A stretch of DNA of 64,000 bases from Thermogladius calderae 1633 (GCF_000264495.1 NC_017954.1:1178001-1242000), one strand, 5' to 3'. Positions 26,757-35,467 are shown, counted from the first letter of the stretch. Made by a program: numbers and translations. The notes: generated by a model not told the origin, from the sequence alone.

Positions 26757-27365
26757 GTGGCACGCCGGATGATGATCAGGCTCTACACTGGCGTGGTCTA
26801 CGAGTCGATCGCCTCGACGTACGTAGACGGCGCGGTCTACCACACGCCCTTAGGGTTCCGGGTCTCCGGCCACCTTTTGAGGGCGAGGCTCTACCCGGAG
26901 ACGAGGCTCTACAGGGTCGTAGACCAAGTGAGGTTCGTTGTGCTGAACCTGGCTAGGAACCCTTTCTACTACTTGGCCTCCGCTTTCAAGGGCCGCGTCG
27001 AGACCCGCCTAGAGTTCGTGGACGCCCGCTGCGTTAAGGCGCCGCGCCTAGTCGGGGCTGAGGCGTATATAGAGACGCTCGTCACCGGTGTACGGCCCTC
27101 CAACGGCGTCAAGGTAGTAGACCTCGAGCCTCTATGCGTAGACTTGGGGGAGGCCCTCACCCCCTACTCCAGGGCCGACGCCGCGCTGATCGAGATGATC
27201 GTGTACGCGACGAAGGTACCCGTCCTCAGGGAGAAGGGCGACGTGGAGGGCTCGAGCTACTACACCACGCTCTTCAATGTGGTGAGGGGGATAATAGGGA
27301 GGGTGTCCGATAACAAGCTGTATAAGGACGCGGTGGAATTCCTCGGTAGAGTGGTGTCGGGATGA
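26757..27365 (+). CDS. DUF447 family protein (modified-folate cluster)
   Basis: 202 residues. The pattern is that of the DUF447 group, archaeal flavin-binding-like proteins: VYESIASTY at the start, TPLGFRVSG, then VRFVVLNLARNPFYYLASA and YTETLVTGVR-like segments. DUF447 genes are regularly found beside beta-RFAP synthase, as here, where the ATGA overlap couples the two. A role in methanopterin-like cofactor synthesis is inferred from that link. Start GTG 26757; ATG 26769 is an alternative. A TATA-like TTATAGAC lies near 26731. Confidence 0.72.
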   Translation: MARRMMIRLYTGVVYESIASTYVDGAVYHTPLGFRVSGHLLRARLYPETRLYRVVDQVRFVVLNLARNPFYYLASAFKGRVETRLEFVDARCVKAPRLVGAEAYIETLVTGVRPSNGVKVVDLEPLCVDLGEALTPYSRADAALIEMIVYATKVPVLREKGDVEGSSYYTTLFNVVRGIIGRVSDNKLYKDAVEFLGRVVSG

Positions 27366-28297
27366 GCAGAGGCGTCGAGGTGTCGGCCCCGTCGCGTCTG
27401 CACTTCGGGCTGGTGAACCCGCACGGCGTGGCCCCTTACAGGCTGTACGGTAGCGCCGGAGTGGCAGTGAAGAGCCCGCGCGTAGTAGTGGAGGTCTACC
27501 CGAGCGACCGCTTCGAGCTACCGCCTGTACTGGAGGAGGGTGAGAAAGCTACGCTGGCGAGCGTGTTGCGTGGTAGGGGCGTCAGGGGCGTAAGAGCCGT
27601 CGTAAGAGAGGTCCCTCCCAGGCACGCTGGTTTCGGGACCACTACTCAGCTACTCCTGTCAATTGCCGTGGGCGCCCTGAGGCTCCACGGCATAGAGTAC
27701 AGCCCCCTAGACCTGGCGTGGGAGCTGGGTAGGGGGAGAGTGTCCAGTATAGGGGTATACTCCTTCATGAGAGGCGGTTTCATAGTGGACGCGGGGCGGG
27801 GTAGGAGTACGCGTATAGCCCCACTCGCCGTCAGGCTGGACTTCCCCGAGGAGTGGAGGTTCGTGCTCATCCTGCCGAGGGGCACAGGGTTGAGCGGTGA
27901 AGAAGAGGAGAGGGCGATGAGGAGGCCCAAGTTCTACGAGGTGGCTAGAGTTCACGAAGCAGCGTGGCTCTTACACTACGGGCTAGTCCCCGCTGTCATC
28001 GAGAGAGACCCGTCCACCTTCGCCGAGGCGCTGGGCAGGCTGCAGGAGCTCGTTGGCGGCTTCTTCCAGGAGGAGCAGGGCGGCTTGTTCAATCCGGCCT
28101 CCGCGAAGGTGGTCGAGCACCTGGAGAAGCTGGGTGTGAGAGGTTACGGTCAGAGCTCGTGGGGGCCCCTGATCTACGTCTTCGCGGAGAGCGAGGGCAG
28201 AGCTAGGGAGGTAGCTGACTCGGTATCGAGGTTAGGCGAGTACAGGGTCTGCGTAACAGGGGCGGACAACAGAGGTGCCGTGATTAGGGAGGTCTAG
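27362..28297 (+). CDS. Beta-ribofuranosylaminobenzene 5'-phosphate synthase (GHMP family)
   Basis: Condenses 4-hydroxy- or aminobenzoate with PRPP in synthesis of methanopterin-type folates. 311 residues. APSRLHFGLVNP at residues 8-19 is the opening of the family, the GHMP glycine/serine loop is PPRHAGFGTTTQLLLSIAVG around residue 85, and GYGQSSWGPLIYVF near residue 262 is the C-terminal motif. The 4-base overlap with the DUF447 gene couples translation. In a non-methanogen this suggests a modified one-carbon carrier such as the sulfopterin of Sulfolobales; identity of the cofactor here is unknown. Confidence 0.87.
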   Translation: MSRGVEVSAPSRLHFGLVNPHGVAPYRLYGSAGVAVKSPRVVVEVYPSDRFELPPVLEEGEKATLASVLRGRGVRGVRAVVREVPPRHAGFGTTTQLLLSIAVGALRLHGIEYSPLDLAWELGRGRVSSIGVYSFMRGGFIVDAGRGRSTRIAPLAVRLDFPEEWRFVLILPRGTGLSGEEEERAMRRPKFYEVARVHEAAWLLHYGLVPAVIERDPSTFAEALGRLQELVGGFFQEEQGGLFNPASAKVVEHLEKLGVRGYGQSSWGPLIYVFAESEGRAREVADSVSRLGEYRVCVTGADNRGAVIREV

Positions 28298-28302
28298 TCG
28301 CT

Positions 28303-29475
28303 CTAGAGGGACGTGAGTATCACGTAGAGGGATATCAACACGAGGGCGAGCCCTGTAAGGAAGTTCAACACGCTTGAGTTACTGGAGAGCCACTTCGCAA
28401 GCCTCTTCTGCCTCACGGCACTCTTTACTACGACCAGTATCACAATGAGAGGTAGGACGAAGATCAGGTTGTAGAGCAGGAGGAGTGCGATCGCTAGCAT
28501 TGGCGCCACGCTCTTGAGGATTGCCGCGAAGACAGCGTATGGCCCAGCCGTACACGGTAGTAGAACCGTGACAGAGATTATAGCGAGGAGGACTGCTGTA
28601 AGGTAAGAGACGCTACTCGAGACGTTGATCCCGAGCCTCTCGCACCACCCGCACTTCAACTTCTCCAAGGAAGATGGCGTGCTCGGCCTCAGCGTATTGT
28701 AGACGCCTATTGCGAGTGCTACGAGTGCGAGGGGGAGTGGGTTAACGACTCTCGCGAAGTGGTATAGACCCAGGCCTAGTAGGAAGTAGCCAATATAAAT
28801 GAGTAGTATGAAGAGTATGGGTGGTCCGTAAGACCTTCTCTTCCCGCTAATAGAGGTGGTCGCGAGGCTGAAGAAAGTCACTAGCTCGCACGGGTTGACG
28901 GAGTCGAGTAGGCTGAGGAACACCAGTGATGGTATCAAAGCGAGGTAGTCCACACCGCTCACCGCCACGCTGACCATGGGACCCGTACTACCGTGGCTGT
29001 AGAAGACGTCGTACTTCTCTAGTAGCGCCTGTTGCGACGCCCCTGTAACGTTGCTCACCTCAAGAAGCTTTTTGTTGAAGATGACGTAGGCTTTCACCGT
29101 AGTGGAGTTGTTGGGCGCCAGCAGAGGGTCAAGTATACTGGGGCTGTTTACCGTGTAGTTTGATATCTCCCCCATTACGACTCCGGATATAGTGTTGTCG
29201 ACCACGAAGAGTGTTATTGGCACCGCCTCGTAGCCCTCGTAGAAGTCCCTCGCGATGTTCTCGTAGCACCTCTGGCAGGAGCTGTTGGACGATATGTCAC
29301 AGAAAGTTACGTCGGACCCGAAGAGGCTGCTCAGGTAAGCGTAGGTGTTTCTACAGTGAGGGCACCTCGGGTCTCCGTAGATGATGATCTGCCTCCCAGC
29401 CTCCGACCAGGCCTGGTAAGCCAACGCGAGAACCGATATCACCAGGAAGACCAGCGCTAGAGCTAGAACCCTCAT
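28303..29475 (-). CDS. Thioredoxin-like and CcdA/DsbD-like fusion membrane protein
   Basis: 390 residues. A signal-anchor helix (4-22) precedes an exported thioredoxin-like domain with DPRCPHCRNTY (CxxC near residue 38), a second Cys pair CQRC near residue 68, and EAVPITLFV, the cis-Pro loop. From about residue 180 come six helices with the CcdA signatures DSVNPCELVTFF and LLPCTAGPYAVF, the two conserved Cys of DsbD-type electron carriers. So one chain holds both the membrane electron carrier and its outside partner. Likely moves reductant across the membrane for thiol chemistry or metal-site assembly. Convergent to the RFAP synthase gene and upstream of the mbh operon end. Confidence 0.8.
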   Translation of the reverse strand: MRVLALALVFLVISVLALAYQAWSEAGRQIIIYGDPRCPHCRNTYAYLSSLFGSDVTFCDISSNSSCQRCYENIARDFYEGYEAVPITLFVVDNTISGVVMGEISNYTVNSPSILDPLLAPNNSTTVKAYVIFNKKLLEVSNVTGASQQALLEKYDVFYSHGSTGPMVSVAVSGVDYLALIPSLVFLSLLDSVNPCELVTFFSLATTSISGKRRSYGPPILFILLIYIGYFLLGLGLYHFARVVNPLPLALVALAIGVYNTLRPSTPSSLEKLKCGWCERLGINVSSSVSYLTAVLLAIISVTVLLPCTAGPYAVFAAILKSVAPMLAIALLLLYNLIFVLPLIVILVVVKSAVRQKRLAKWLSSNSSVLNFLTGLALVLISLYVILTSL

Positions 29476-29552
29476 ACCCGCCCCTTCTACTCTATCGTGA
29501 TTCAGCTCGACATTTTATCTTTTCACACCTTTTTAGGTGTCCAGACCCGTGC

Positions 29553-30536
29553 TTAGTGTAGTGTGTAAATAGAGGCCAGGATTACGCCTAGCAAGGAGGG
29601 TGCTAGAGAATACTTGGCCATGACGTCGAGTGCCTGCTCGACCCTCAGCCTGCCCATTGAAGCCCTCAGTAGGCTCGACGCCAGGAATACGAGCGCCATC
29701 TTGGCCGCGAGCAGTACCAAGCCCTGGACTGAGAGGTGGGGGTAAGGGTAGGGGCCTCCGAGGACCAAGTAGACTATCGACAGCATGGTGACGGAGTATT
29801 CGATGTCGTGGAACAGCCTGGCCAGCCCGAGAACGGGGCCCGAGAACTCGGTCTCGAAACCCGCTATGATCTCCTGCTCCGCCTCGGGTACGTTGAACGG
29901 GTTGAGCATCGCCCTTGCCTGCAGCGTCACGAGGGACGAGACAAGGGACAAGACCATTAAGGGGGCCGTTAGCGGGTTAGCCCAGTACATGTAGACCGAC
30001 CTTGACGTGGCGTAGATGCTGTAGCCGGGGTCTACCCCGCTCGAGAGCACCATTGGTATTAGGAGCGAGGCGAAGTACGCTGGCTCACAGACCGTGACGA
30101 AGCTCAGTATTCTAGAAACTCCCACCACGGTGTAGGGACCGGGCATCGAGAGGCTGGCAAAGATCAGCAGGAGTGGTGACACTAAGCAACAAAGGTACAT
30201 GTATATGAAGAAGTCGAAGGGCGCCGATATAGCGTAAGGGTTGAGCGGTGTGAACAGGACGGCCACTACTAGGGACGATATCCCGAGTGCCAGCAAGGAC
30301 TCGGCTAGTCTCGGCATCGAATACCTGTTGGCCACCACCTCCTTGTCTCTGACCAGCTTAAGCAAGTCCGCGAACGGCTGGAGCACACCGCCCGGTCCCG
30401 TATACGACGGGCCCATCCTCCGCTGCATTCGGGCCACTACCTTCCTTAAAGCGTATTCTACGAGCAGCGAGAACACGAACAGGAATAGCAGGCCGGGGAA
30501 GACGAGCGCCGTGAACACGAGCATTAAGTAGTCCAT
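29553..30536 (-). CDS. mbhM: Membrane-bound hydrogenase membrane subunit MbhM (NuoH-like)
   Basis: 327 residues, eight helices. The loop RRMGPSYTGPGGVLQPFADLLKL (pieces: RMGPSYTGPGG and QPFADLLKL, residues 40-65) is the quinone-loop region of NuoH/HycD/MbhM, followed by KEVVANR. FETEFSGPVLGLARL near residue 240 carries the conserved acidic loop. It anchors the hydrogenase arm to the ion-pumping arm. Last gene of the twelve-gene minus-strand mbh run; only 1 base separates it from mbhI. Confidence 0.92.
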   Translation of the reverse strand: MDYLMLVFTALVFPGLLFLFVFSLLVEYALRKVVARMQRRMGPSYTGPGGVLQPFADLLKLVRDKEVVANRYSMPRLAESLLALGISSLVVAVLFTPLNPYAISAPFDFFIYMYLCCLVSPLLLIFASLSMPGPYTVVGVSRILSFVTVCEPAYFASLLIPMVLSSGVDPGYSIYATSRSVYMYWANPLTAPLMVLSLVSSLVTLQARAMLNPFNVPEAEQEIIAGFETEFSGPVLGLARLFHDIEYSVTMLSIVYLVLGGPYPYPHLSVQGLVLLAAKMALVFLASSLLRASMGRLRVEQALDVMAKYSLAPSLLGVILASIYTLH

Positions 30537-30537
30537 C

Positions 30538-30906
30538 CTACCACCTCGCCGCCAGGTACAGCAAGCTTAAGATGATCGATAGCAGTACGAGCACGCCTAG
30601 CCACGACGAGATGAAGTAGAACCAGTCCGCTAGGCTACCCGTCTGGACCCTGTCCAGTAGTAGTCTGTAGACCCTCCTCGCGTACTGCCTTATGAAGGCC
30701 CAGTACAGCCCTCCTACGCCAGGCGTCGGGTTTGACACGACGTCTTCGCCCTCAGCGGACAAGTATACACTCGTGTACCTCACGTTCTTGTTGCGTACTA
30801 GCAAGTAGAGGCCGTAGAGTGCAGCGAACACGAGTACCATGAGCCCCGTTGTCAGGATGACAGCATGGTAGACGTCGAGCTCTAGTACCCTACCCATACG
30901 GACCAC
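30538..30906 (-). CDS. mbhI: Mbh subunit I (two helices joined by a lateral helix)
   Basis: 122 residues with a membrane helix at about 12-34, an amphipathic middle (residues 60-85, LYWAFIRQYARRVYRLLLD) and a second membrane helix at 98-119. That is the layout of MbhI in Pyrococcus, where the middle helix lies along the antiporter module and links it to the other subunits. Assignment rests on layout and on its place between the H and M genes, not on a sequence signature. It overlaps the end of mbhH by 17 bases. Confidence 0.65.
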   Translation of the reverse strand: MVRMGRVLELDVYHAVILTTGLMVLVFAALYGLYLLVRNKNVRYTSVYLSAEGEDVVSNPTPGVGGLYWAFIRQYARRVYRLLLDRVQTGSLADWFYFISSWLGVLVLLSIILSLLYLAARW

Positions 30907-32467
30907 CGAGCGTCTTTCTAGCCTCGAGGTAAGCCTTGATGTAGTCGTCCACGCCCTGTGGTGTAAGGCTCGAAGCCGGCTGGGAGAAAACGCCTGGGTT
31001 CAGCCCGAGGATGAGCCCTAGTCCCAGGAGGCTCGCGGTCATCGCGACTAGGAGGACCTCTACCGGCTCGATCTTCGGGCTCGAGACAGGCGCGTCCTTC
31101 TTGAAAGAGAATGCTATCGAGTAGATAGGCTTCATGTAGCCGAGTAAGCTTACCGCCGACACGAGTATCACGATGAACGCGAGGATCGGTAGGCCCGCGT
31201 CTAGGAAGGCCTGGTACATCATAAGCTTCGAGAAGAAACCTACGAACGGTATGAAGCCAGCCAAGTTCATGAAGGAGACGGTCATAGCGATAGCGGAGAG
31301 AGGCCTCACACGCCCAAGCCCTCTCATCGCGTCGAGGTCTCTCGACCCCGCCTCGTGTATGAACACTCCACTGGCCATGAATAACGTGGCTTTACTAATG
31401 CTGTGGGAGACCAGGTGGGCGACCATTGCTGTGAGCGCTAAGACTAGAGCACTGCCCGCTACCACGAAACCCAGGGAGCCGACCATTAGAGCTAGGCCTA
31501 TGTGGCTGATAGTGCTGTAGGCCAGTAGCCTCTTGATATCTCTCTGGACGAGCATCATGAAAGCCCCTAGTAAGGCACTGGCGCACCCGAGTAAGAGTAG
31601 TGCCAGTAGTACAACGTGACGGTATACACCGAGCGCGTTGTTGTACCCGAATATGGTGTACAAGAACCTGGCCACAGCGTAGACGCCGATGTTGACGACG
31701 AGCCCCGACAAGGCCGCGGAAACCGGTGTGGGCGCTTCTGGGTGCGCGTCGGGGAGCCAGAAGTGGTTGGGGAAGACGGCCGCCTTGTACGTGAAAACCC
31801 ATAGTGAGAAGGAGACCGCCAGGAGTGCTGGTAGAGGCGACGCCAAGTAGGCCCTACCGACCAGGGCGAGGTCGGCCATGTTGAGGGTTGAGTAGTTCCC
31901 GTATATTATCACGAGTGCCAGGAAGTACATGTTGGTGGCCACCGCGCCTATCAGCGCGTACTTGCTCGCTGCCTCAACAGCCTCGGCCCTCTGCTTGTGG
32001 TAGGCGACCAGCCCATAAGCGGAGATGCTTAAGACCTCTATCATCACGAACAAGTTGAAGGCGTCGCCTGTGTACAGGCACCCTAGCAGGCCTATCATGA
32101 GGCCTACTAAGAGAGTGTAGTACCAGACCGGCTCGTCCATCTCCTTCTCATACCACTTGGAGTAGATGGTTATCGCCAAGACCACCCAGCCGGTTAGCAA
32201 GCCTAAAACCCCGTTGAAGGCGTCGATCTCGTACGTTATGCCTATCGGTGGAGGCCACCCGCCAAACGGGTAGACTAGCGGTCTATCGCCCGTTGCGACC
32301 GCGGCGTAAACGACGGTCGCTGTGACCGCGTCGAAAAGAGCTGCGAACATTGCTAGTGCCCAGGGAACACTATTCCGCGCCCTTCCTAACAGAGGGATGG
32401 CGAACGCCACGATTGCTGTCACGGGTAGGAAAACACCCAGGAGGTTGAAAGCCAGCTCTCTCAGCAT
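30890..32467 (-). CDS. mbhH: Mbh antiporter-like subunit H (MrpD/NuoN-like)
   Basis: 525 residues from ATG 32467 (AGGTGGGAGG directly before it); the frame is open another 112 codons upstream but those are the shadow of mbhA. Fourteen helices. Key residues of the ion path are present: VMIEVLSISAYGLVAY (Glu of helix 5), KAAVFPNHFWLPDAHPEAPTPVSA (Lys and His of helices 7-8, residues about 230-253) and a Lys-bearing TISHIGLA/SKATLFMASG pair. Pumps Na+ or H+ driven by H2 formation. Only one such subunit is present in the cluster, as in Mbh and unlike the Mbs/Mbx complex, which has two. Confidence 0.92.
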   Translation of the reverse strand: MLRELAFNLLGVFLPVTAIVAFAIPLLGRARNSVPWALAMFAALFDAVTATVVYAAVATGDRPLVYPFGGWPPPIGITYEIDAFNGVLGLLTGWVVLAITIYSKWYEKEMDEPVWYYTLLVGLMIGLLGCLYTGDAFNLFVMIEVLSISAYGLVAYHKQRAEAVEAASKYALIGAVATNMYFLALVIIYGNYSTLNMADLALVGRAYLASPLPALLAVSFSLWVFTYKAAVFPNHFWLPDAHPEAPTPVSAALSGLVVNIGVYAVARFLYTIFGYNNALGVYRHVVLLALLLLGCASALLGAFMMLVQRDIKRLLAYSTISHIGLALMVGSLGFVVAGSALVLALTAMVAHLVSHSISKATLFMASGVFIHEAGSRDLDAMRGLGRVRPLSAIAMTVSFMNLAGFIPFVGFFSKLMMYQAFLDAGLPILAFIVILVSAVSLLGYMKPIYSIAFSFKKDAPVSSPKIEPVEVLLVAMTASLLGLGLILGLNPGVFSQPASSLTPQGVDDYIKAYLEARKTLGGPYG

Positions 32468-32475
32468 CCTCCCAC

Positions 32476-32979
32476 CTAGTCGAATATTTTCTTCGAGTAG
32501 TACTCGAAGGTCTCGGAAACACCCTTCTTTGCCTCCTTGGGCTCTGTAGACGCGACGTCTATCCAATGGACGTAGAAGACCTTGTTCTTCTTGTCTACTT
32601 CTACCACAACAGTACCGGGTGTATTCGTTATCGAGTTCGCGATAGCGGTCATGGTGTAGTCCGACTCGGCGTCGAAGGGTACCATTACTATACCAGGGTT
32701 GACAGGCATTCGCGGGCTCAGTATACGCTTGGCGACGTCGATGTGACACTTGGTCTCGTCGATTATGAAGTACCTGAGAGCATACCTCGAAGCCCAATAC
32801 CACCTCTTTGGAGAAAGGAGCTTGCTCGGTCTCTCGACTGTTATATTGGCGAATAGTGCTCCTACGACCACGGACACCATGAGCCCTGTCACCAAGTCGT
32901 AGCCACTCGTGCTACCAGAGAACACGATGTAAGTGACGAAGGCTAGTAGCACGACCGGTATAGCCTTGGCTGCCCTCAC
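32476..32979 (-). CDS. mbhA: Mbh antiporter module subunit A (MrpE-like)
   Basis: 167 residues. Two N-terminal helices and a soluble tail with the MrpE pattern RPSKLLSPKRWYWASRYALRYFI and ANSITNTPGTVVVEVD (quoted in part: SITNTPGTV is the conserved loop near residue 115). Supports the antiporter module. Its start overlaps the end of the MrpC-like gene by 4 bases. Confidence 0.88.
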   Translation of the reverse strand: MRAAKAIPVVLLAFVTYIVFSGSTSGYDLVTGLMVSVVVGALFANITVERPSKLLSPKRWYWASRYALRYFIIDETKCHIDVAKRILSPRMPVNPGIVMVPFDAESDYTMTAIANSITNTPGTVVVEVDKKNKVFYVHWIDVASTEPKEAKKGVSETFEYYSKKIFD

Positions 32980-33389
32980 CCTCTCAGCCTCCTGATCTCC
33001 CTCATGTCGAGTGTTCCGTAGTGCTTGAACAAATTGTCTCCCAGGAAGATCAGGAAGACCATTACCGCCAAGCCTATGACGACAGCTGTTAAAACGAGTG
33101 CCTGGGGTAGAGGGTCTACAGCTCTAGAAGTGAACTCCACTAGGACACTCGTGTTCTCGAAAGGATAAGTGAGGAGGATCGGCGGCCTGCTAGGAGTGGT
33201 GGGGGTTGGCCAAGCCCTGTAGCCGAGGAAAATCGTGAACATGTTCAAAGTGTCCCCGAGGATACTCAGCATTATCAGCTTCTTAATATAGTGGGGCTTG
33301 TAGAACAGGCCGAAGAGCGTTAGCCCTAGGTTCACGAAGAGCGATAGGTAGATGACGGTGAACATGTACTCGGCTAGGAAGCCTACCAC
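32976..33389 (-). CDS. mbhG: Mbh antiporter module subunit G (MrpC/NuoK-like)
   Basis: 137 residues with three helices. The second contains LTLFGLFYKPHYIKKLIMLSILGDTLNMF (residues 23-51; NuoK-type helix with a buried polar residue), and ALVLTAVVIGLAVMVFLI follows DPLPQ, the MrpC 'DPlPQALvLTAIVIg' motif. Part of the ion-translocating module. Overlaps mbhE/F by 7 bases. Confidence 0.9.
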   Translation of the reverse strand: MVGFLAEYMFTVIYLSLFVNLGLTLFGLFYKPHYIKKLIMLSILGDTLNMFTIFLGYRAWPTPTTPSRPPILLTYPFENTSVLVEFTSRAVDPLPQALVLTAVVIGLAVMVFLIFLGDNLFKHYGTLDMREIRRLRG

Positions 33390-34168
33390 TTCTCCTCAGC
33401 CTCCGGGGTCATAAGTATTATAAAGGCGAGCGTGAAACCAGAGGAGACCGCGAGGAACTCGAACAAATTGAACCACCAGAGAGTACCACTCAATAGAGCC
33501 CCGTGAACGTCGTAGGGCATCGAGAGAGGTGAGGTTGTCTTGTCTATGTTCTGGAAGACGTAGGATGGGAGTCCGAGTAGTAGTCCTGCCAGGAAGAGCG
33601 CTATCGACGTAAGACCGATCCCTATCAACCCGGCACTCCTTAGAGTCAGCATCCTCTGCGAGGAGACGCCCTTCCACAACAAGTAGAAGGACGAGAACAC
33701 TACGATGAAGACCACGGGTACGACAGCCGCAGTAGCCCCGCCTTGGAAGCCTCCTCCCGGAGTAAGGTGCCCGTGTAACCCTATCGAGGCAGCCACTGCG
33801 AGTATCATGGGGCCTGTTATCTTCGTAACGGTCTTGACTATGGGGGAGAGGCCTGACTCGTCTGTGGGTTTCTGGTTCAGCCTCTTGACACCCCTGCCTA
33901 GGGCTAGGCCAGCTATTATAGCGAGGTAGAAGACGGTCGTCTCGTAGAGCGTGTCAAGCCCTCTGTAGTCCCAAACGATCGCCGTAACCGACTCGGGGCT
34001 CCAAACAGTAAAGTCCGGTAGGTACGGGTTGTACGTGGTGTTCAAGTAAACTACTGCGAGCCACCGGAGGTTCTCGGAGGGGTAGAAGGACTGCCCCGAG
34101 AGGACTATGAGGAGGCTCATCCCGAGGACAATACTGACGAGCACAGCGAGACTTACGACCCTTCTCAT
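33383..34168 (-). CDS. Mbh antiporter module, fused E/F (MrpB-like) subunit
   Basis: 261 residues. The N-terminal third (one helix, an exported loop, a helix ending in VFYLAIIAGLALGRG) matches the MbhE part, and from about residue 105 the MrpB domain begins: SPIVKTVTKITGPMILAVAASIGLHGHLTPGGGFQGG, in which GHLTPGGGFQGG is the MrpB signature. In Pyrococcus these are two genes, mbhE and mbhF; here one uninterrupted frame covers both. Overlaps mbhD by 4 bases. Confidence 0.85.
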   Translation of the reverse strand: MRRVVSLAVLVSIVLGMSLLIVLSGQSFYPSENLRWLAVVYLNTTYNPYLPDFTVWSPESVTAIVWDYRGLDTLYETTVFYLAIIAGLALGRGVKRLNQKPTDESGLSPIVKTVTKITGPMILAVAASIGLHGHLTPGGGFQGGATAAVVPVVFIVVFSSFYLLWKGVSSQRMLTLRSAGLIGIGLTSIALFLAGLLLGLPSYVFQNIDKTTSPLSMPYDVHGALLSGTLWWFNLFEFLAVSSGFTLAFIILMTPEAEEKW

Positions 34169-34425
34169 TCCCTCTCGAACCTCTCGGTCTTACTTATCAA
34201 GACAAGTAGGAGAGCGGGCAAGACGCCTCCTGCCACAGGTAGGTAGACCAGGACTATGTCGGGCGACATGAACAAGTAGAAGAGTAGGGAGTAGAACACG
34301 CTCTGAATAGCGCTGTATATCACGGCCTTCACGAGGTCTCTCTCGACTAGAGCGAGGTACACCGCTACCACGGACATCAGGGACGCCGCCGCGCCGACCG
34401 CGTATATCAAGAGGTCTAAACTCAC
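34165..34425 (-). CDS. mbhD: Mbh antiporter module subunit D
   Basis: 86 residues from GTG 34425, which overlaps the mbhC stop by 4 bases (GTGA). Three helices; the segment ERDLVKAVIYSAIQSVFYSLLFYL and LVYLPVAGGVLPALLLVLI are those of the small MrpA-C/MbhD protein that resembles part of NuoJ. The open frame extends 7 codons upstream, but the coupled GTG is preferred. Confidence 0.85.
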   Translation of the reverse strand: MSLDLLIYAVGAAASLMSVVAVYLALVERDLVKAVIYSAIQSVFYSLLFYLFMSPDIVLVYLPVAGGVLPALLLVLISKTERFERE

Positions 34426-34802
34426 GAGCCGCCACCCCTGACGCACATGGAGGGGTCTAGCGCGTCGTGTACACAGGGCTCGACGAGGGCTTGCCTCGTC
34501 TTGTGTGCGGCTCTAGCGAGTGCGTGAGAGCCGGCTGGCGAGAGGATCAGGATTAGGAAGGAGGTCACAAACGCCGCCCCCGCCATGAAGGTCGAGTAGG
34601 GCCCGAGCTCCTTGTAGCCCAACGCTACGAGCCCGGCACCAGCGATCGGGTAAACACAGCCCCATATAGAACCTATCGTAGCAGCGTGAAGCCTCAAGTA
34701 GAAGTTCCTGAACCTGTTAACACCAATCCCCGAGACCAGCTGAGCGAAGGCGCCGAGTGCGATCAGGCCGAGCCCCGTGTACACCAGGAGCTCCTCTATC
34801 AA
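34422..34802 (-). CDS. mbhC: Mbh antiporter module subunit C (MrpG-like)
   Basis: 126 residues from TTG 34802, which overlaps the TGA of mbhB. Three helices, with the MrpG pattern NRFRNFYLRLHAATIGSIWGC (residues 30-50; 'DfytRlHAat.g...G' is the family core) and a polar C-terminus with Cys. The open frame continues 178 codons upstream but that part is a shadow of mbhB and mbhN. Role in the ion-translocating module. Confidence 0.88.
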   Translation of the reverse strand: MIEELLVYTGLGLIALGAFAQLVSGIGVNRFRNFYLRLHAATIGSIWGCVYPIAGAGLVALGYKELGPYSTFMAGAAFVTSFLILILSPAGSHALARAAHKTRQALVEPCVHDALDPSMCVRGGGS

Positions 34803-35071
34803 GCCCCCATCACCTTCCTCTCCAGGTACTTTGCCACGTAGATGTCGAGAGCGTAAATCCAGAGAGCCAGAGGTATAGCCGTGACTATCAGTATCGGCTC
34901 CTCGAAAAAGATGCCCAGGACTATGAATAGCACTGCGAGGTTGTAGCTTAGCAGGTCTACTCCGAGGACGTGGTCTGGTATCGTTGGGCCTTTCAAGGCC
35001 CTGTAGAGGTAGAGTACTGTCGCGACCAGGTACAGGGGGATCACGGCTGCTATGAACTCCTGGACAAACAC
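34799..35071 (-). CDS. mbhB: Mbh antiporter module subunit B (MrpF-like)
   Basis: 90 residues, three helices. The core ALKGPTIPDHVLGVDLLSYN (residues 25-44) is the MrpF signature, with the conserved Asp residues of PDHVLGVD. Its start adjoins the stop of mbhN without a gap, and its stop overlaps the TTG of mbhC. Confidence 0.92.
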   Translation of the reverse strand: MFVQEFIAAVIPLYLVATVLYLYRALKGPTIPDHVLGVDLLSYNLAVLFIVLGIFFEEPILIVTAIPLALWIYALDIYVAKYLERKVMGA

Positions 35072-35467
35072 TCAGACCACCTTTTCGAGAGTGGTAAAGC
35101 TCAACTGCTCGCTCGTGTTCTCCCTCGGCCCCGCCATCTCGTAGAAGTTCGTGGTGACGTACGCGTCGAACGGGCACACCGTCACACACCTGTAACAGAA
35201 CACACACCTTCCGTAGTCGATCTTGGGGTAGACTCTCCTGGGGTTGGACTTCGGGGCCTCGAAGTGTGCCGGTATCTGAGTCATAGTTATCGCGTCTGCT
35301 GGACACTCGATCGCGCAGAGTGAGCAGCCAGTGCACTTCTTCAGGTCAGCGTAGTGCCTGCCTCTGTAGGACGCCTCGACATCCGTCTTGACGTAGGGGT
35401 ACTGTACTGTTGAAGGCCTCCCTAGGAGGCTCTTGACTATAGCAGGTAGAAGTCTCGGCCTCGCCAC
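35072..35467 (-). CDS. mbhN: Mbh ferredoxin-like subunit N (NuoI-like)
   Basis: 131 residues with two [4Fe-4S] sites: KCTGCSLCAIECP near residue 40 and RCVFCYRCVTVCP near residue 87. Receives electrons from soluble ferredoxin and passes them to the J/L hydrogenase core. The stretch YRGRHYADLKKCTGC is the NuoI/HycF type lead-in. Overlaps the end of mbhL by 31 bases, so the two are translated together. Confidence 0.95.
   Translation of the reverse strand: MARPRLLPAIVKSLLGRPSTVQYPYVKTDVEASYRGRHYADLKKCTGCSLCAIECPADAITMTQIPAHFEAPKSNPRRVYPKIDYGRCVFCYRCVTVCPFDAYVTTNFYEMAGPRENTSEQLSFTTLEKVV

Noticed and set aside
32468-32803. 112-codon extension of mbhH
   Set aside because: It is an antisense-free shadow of mbhA in another frame, and ATG 32467 has an excellent ribosome site and the family N-terminus.
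34803-35336. Long N-terminal extension of mbhC
   Set aside because: Shadow of mbhB and mbhN; the MrpG domain starts at TTG 34802, coupled to the mbhB stop.
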